This document shows, piece by piece, positions 5,519-7,418 of a DNA stretch of 7,418 nucleotides. The notes beneath the pieces were generated by a model. The model was not told where the DNA came from. It saw only the letters and a program-made list of their open reading frames with translations, and did not search any database. The DNA comes from Aquificaceae bacterium. GTDB taxonomy: Bacteria; Aquificota; Aquificia; Aquificales; Aquificaceae. Location: positions 1 to 7,418 of the forward strand of contig WFYK01000044.1 of NCBI GenBank assembly GCA_015490105.1, in the 5' to 3' direction. A program made the translations under genes and the position numbers. How positions within the stretch are numbered: the first letter of the stretch is position 1; every line of letters starts with the position of its first letter.

Positions 5519-6185
5519 CGAAACCGCACTCCCAAGAAGAGCCCTCTAAGGTTTCTTTCCTGTAGATGCTTAGCTTAGAAATCCCATCTATGTTCGATGT
5601 TTCCTTGTCTAAGAATGTTTTAACTAAAAATGCCAGCTCTTTGTAGAGAGGGTGATTTGCCTCTTGGAAGAGTTTTTCTACGAAAATCTCATACCATCTC
5701 CCGAGATGATCCCTCAGGAACTTTTCGTAAGCCTCCTTTGTAATGGTATAGCCTTCTTCATCCCCCTTCTCTTTGAGAAAGTACATCTTTTGGTTCAGTA
5801 TTGAGCAAAATTCTGCCTCCGCTACGAAACTGTCCGGCTCTATAGGTTCTGCAATCTTTAAGCCAAAAGCTCTGTAGAAGCCTTCTATGTCCGCCATTTC
5901 CATAGATCTCCTGCCGGTTTTGTCGAGCTCGTAGGAAGTCTCCCGTGCGGGTGCCCTCATTTGGGTTTCGAACAAGCTTGTAAACTCCCCTTGTAGGTCT
6001 ATAGGATCCTCTTGAGCTTTTTTGAGAGCTTGGCTAAGACCTTTTAAATCAACATGCAAATTCAAGATCTCCATTACCCTTTCGAGGTCTTCAAGTGCGG
6101 ATTCTAAAACCTTTAACCTTTCTTCTGTGGGATAGGAAAAAGCTTCCGCCAAGAATCTGTAAAGGAAAGCTTTTTCTATGTGCAT
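5487..6185 (-). CDS. TorD/DmsD-family chaperone for a molybdoenzyme
   Basis: This 232-residue, all-helical cytoplasmic protein belongs to the TorD-type chaperones that hold the unfolded catalytic subunit of a DMSO-reductase-family enzyme until the molybdenum cofactor is in place. Visible marks are LQGEFTSLFE (64-73), the Tyr of SYELD (84-88), EMADIEGFYRAFGL (96-109), PDSFVAEAEF (117-126; family form roughly PDHxxxELEF) and FLRDHLGRWYEIF (156-168). It has no signal peptide, as expected. The ATG at 6185 lies three bases after the stop of the gamma-subunit gene, with a GAGAGG ribosome site inside that gene's end. By position it equals EbdD or PcrD. The C-terminal tail (about 205-232) is not well conserved in the family and its codons overlap the Mut7-C gene on the opposite strand. 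Confidence 0.9.
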   Translation of the reverse strand: MHIEKAFLYRFLAEAFSYPTEERLKVLESALEDLERVMEILNLHVDLKGLSQALKKAQEDPIDLQGEFTSLFETQMRAPARETSYELDKTGRRSMEMADIEGFYRAFGLKIAEPIEPDSFVAEAEFCSILNQKMYFLKEKGDEEGYTITKEAYEKFLRDHLGRWYEIFVEKLFQEANHPLYKELAFLVKTFLDKETSNIDGISKLSIYRKETLEGSSWECGFVKPQDPNILS

Positions 6186-6188
6186 AGC

Positions 6189-7025
6189 TTACCTCTCTAT
6201 CTTGAGATCCACCCACTGATAGCTCAGAACCTTCCTCGCTCCCCTGTGGCCGGAACTCCCGTCCCAAACCGCGAAGGTCACGTAAGTTTTCTTGCCCGGT
6301 CCCCAGTCGGGGTTTGAAGAGTTTTTCACAACAAAATTCCTCTTTATAACCACATACCATCTGCCGTTCTTGTAGATACCTTTTCCTTGAGCGGTTTGAA
6401 CATCCTTCCATGTAGAAGATCCGTAGCCTTCAGCTACCACCTCACGCACGGGGGTTTTGTAAGTATTTTTGCGGTATACCTTCTCACCGCCTATGTAAGC
6501 CAAGGCGTATTGGTTGTTCCAATCTTCAGGATAGCGGTAAGGGGGCTTAGCGTGTGGATACCAATCGTAAGCGTAGTTGGGGTAGATCTTTGCAGTATCC
6601 GAGTAGCCGTTTTCGATGTTCTCTTGGCGGAAGGCACTCCAGTGAAGGATTAAAACCCTCTCCCCTTTTGAACCCATCACTATGGGAACGTCCGAAGAGG
6701 GTCTGTATGGGATTTGCACCGCGACCGCGTCGGAAAATTTGTTAATGAGGTGAAATCTGTCCTCGGTTTTATCCTTCCATATGAGCAGAAAAGCTATCTC
6801 TTTTCCGTTGTGAAGGCTCTTTACCTCTATCTCCTTGATCGGTGCTTCTACCACTATGGGTTTAGTAACCGCTTGACCTGCAAGAGATACTTTTACCGAC
6901 TTTGCCTTTTTCCAAGCCTCGTCAAAGGGATCTAAGGGTATGTCTCCCGATATCCTGTGAGACACAAGTTCTGTGCTGAGGGAAATTCCTGCAAAAGCCA
7001 AAAGACTCAAAGCAACCGCCCTCAT
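6189..7025 (-). CDS. Heme b (gamma) subunit of type II DMSO-reductase-family enzyme
   Basis: The 278 residues match the ethylbenzene dehydrogenase gamma-type heme-binding domain (as in EbdC, DdhC, SerC, ClrC). It carries one heme b that passes electrons between the Fe-S subunit and periplasmic cytochromes. A Sec signal peptide (about residues 1-17, MRAVALSLLAFAGISLS) places it in the periplasm. In EbdC the heme ligands are a Met and a Lys; the likely equals here are Met117 in PIVMGSKGE and Lys265 in RGARKVLSYQW. The LILHWSAF stretch (125-132) is also typical. A Tyr/Pro/Trp-rich region at about 138-180 makes the protein longer than mature EbdC. The ATG at 7025 follows a strong GGGAGGT. It stands between the beta subunit and the chaperone. 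The usual partner, a Tat-exported catalytic subunit, is outside the window. Confidence 0.9.
   Translation of the reverse strand: MRAVALSLLAFAGISLSTELVSHRISGDIPLDPFDEAWKKAKSVKVSLAGQAVTKPIVVEAPIKEIEVKSLHNGKEIAFLLIWKDKTEDRFHLINKFSDAVAVQIPYRPSSDVPIVMGSKGERVLILHWSAFRQENIENGYSDTAKIYPNYAYDWYPHAKPPYRYPEDWNNQYALAYIGGEKVYRKNTYKTPVREVVAEGYGSSTWKDVQTAQGKGIYKNGRWYVVIKRNFVVKNSSNPDWGPGKKTYVTFAVWDGSSGHRGARKVLSYQWVDLKIER
6192..6197 (-). promoter_or_regulatory. Ribosome binding site of the chaperone gene
   Basis: On the minus strand GAGAGG lies six bases before the ATG at 6185, inside the last codons of the gamma-subunit gene. It supports that start and suggests translation straight on from the upstream gene. 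Confidence 0.7.
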
Positions 7026-7032
7026 GCTTATT

Positions 7033-7039
7033 ACCTCCC
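7033..7039 (-). promoter_or_regulatory. Strong ribosome binding site of the gamma-subunit gene
   Basis: GGGAGGT on the minus strand lies seven bases before the ATG at 7025 and directly after the beta-subunit stop codon. It fixes the gamma-subunit start, and it shows that this organism does use Shine-Dalgarno signals inside operons, in contrast to the first genes at the two divergent gaps. Confidence 0.8.
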
Positions 7040-7418
7040 TTAAGGTATGTCCTGCCTGACGACACCGAGCCTTTCGTCCTTGTGAGGCCTGATCTGGAAG
7101 GGTTCATACAGGGGAACGCGGACGATCTCCTCACCTTCTTCGTTAAAGCCAATTACTTCGTTTTTGCCCACCGCAAAGGAGTGAACTATTCTGTCCGTGG
7201 ATCCAAAAAGGTGAAGCAGGGCTTGAAGTTCAGGTTCTTTCCCTTCTCTCATGGCCATGTAGGTTTTTACGGCCCTTTCCGCTCCGGGTCCGAACATCTG
7301 CTTGAGGAAGTAGAGGGGAACGTTTATTGGCGGTATGTAGTAAACGTTAGGTTCGAGTCCCGTCTGAGGGTATAAGGGGAGCGCTACCTTCTTGATGTGA
7401 ACGAGGAAGTCTATAGGG
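7040..7418 (-). CDS. Iron-sulfur (beta) subunit of type II DMSO-reductase-family enzyme, C-terminal part
   Basis: The open frame enters from the right edge and ends with TAA at 7040-7042, giving 125 residues. The translated stretch contains LPLYPQTGLEPNVYYIPP followed by NVPLYFLKQMFGPGAERAV, the typical C-terminal region of NarH-like beta subunits in the type II group (EbdB, DdhB, SerB, ClrB, PcrB), which carry four Fe-S clusters between the molybdopterin subunit and the heme b subunit. The cluster-binding cysteines lie in the missing part. A Met at 7297 is internal, not a start. The next gene, the gamma subunit, begins 14 bases downstream. Which electron donor or acceptor the enzyme uses (nitrate, selenate, chlorate, a hydrocarbon or other) cannot be told from this fragment. 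Confidence 0.88.
   Translation of the reverse strand, partial: PIDFLVHIKKVALPLYPQTGLEPNVYYIPPINVPLYFLKQMFGPGAERAVKTYMAMREGKEPELQALLHLFGSTDRIVHSFAVGKNEVIGFNEEGEEIVRVPLYEPFQIRPHKDERLGVVRQDIP

Noticed and set aside
7082..7375. Plus-strand open frame of 97 codons at the right end
   Set aside because: The opposite strand encodes the conserved beta-subunit C-terminus; this frame is its shadow.

Overview
This window looks like chromosome from a compact, thermophile-type bacterium, most likely an Aquificota member (Hydrogenobacter/Thermocrinis/Aquifex-like). The reasons are Lys/Glu-rich proteins, heavy use of AGA/AGG and ATA codons, overlapping or nearly touching genes, and a 362-residue fused PheA. 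This placement is an inference from style, not from a search. No mobile element, CRISPR array or gene-free stretch over 300 bases is present; the longest gap between genes is 48 bases.

Left part (1-670, minus strand): tRNA-Ser(CGA), then tRNA-Glu(TTC), then the 5' third of fabD (malonyl-CoA:ACP transacylase), which runs off the left edge. The close spacing suggests one transcript. Divergent from it on the plus strand is a two-gene methionine-salvage unit, mtnD (acireductone dioxygenase) overlapping mtnC (enolase-phosphatase). mtnC meets pheA (chorismate mutase/prephenate dehydratase/ACT, minus strand) tail to tail, with stop codons that overlap.

Middle part (3021-5518, plus strand): a tightly overlapping molybdate ABC importer operon, modA-modB-modC. 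A fourth overlapping gene encodes a Mut7-C/zinc-ribbon protein whose usual acidic active-site positions are altered. pheA and modA diverge from a gap of only 20 bp.

Right part (5487-7418, minus strand): the tail of an operon for a type II DMSO-reductase-family molybdoenzyme. It holds the C-terminus of the iron-sulfur beta subunit, a periplasmic heme b gamma subunit (ethylbenzene dehydrogenase gamma-like) and a TorD-type maturation chaperone, in the order known from ebdABCD and pcrABCD. The catalytic subunit lies outside the window, so the substrate cannot be read here. The molybdate importer beside it makes biological sense: one operon supplies the metal, the other spends it.

Most items are recognisable families. 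The points most worth a second look are the Mut7-C-like protein with substituted catalytic positions inside a molybdate operon, the -10-like hexamers sitting 8-11 bases before several start codons with no Shine-Dalgarno (possible leaderless transcripts), the ModC without its regulatory domain, and the unassigned molybdoenzyme.
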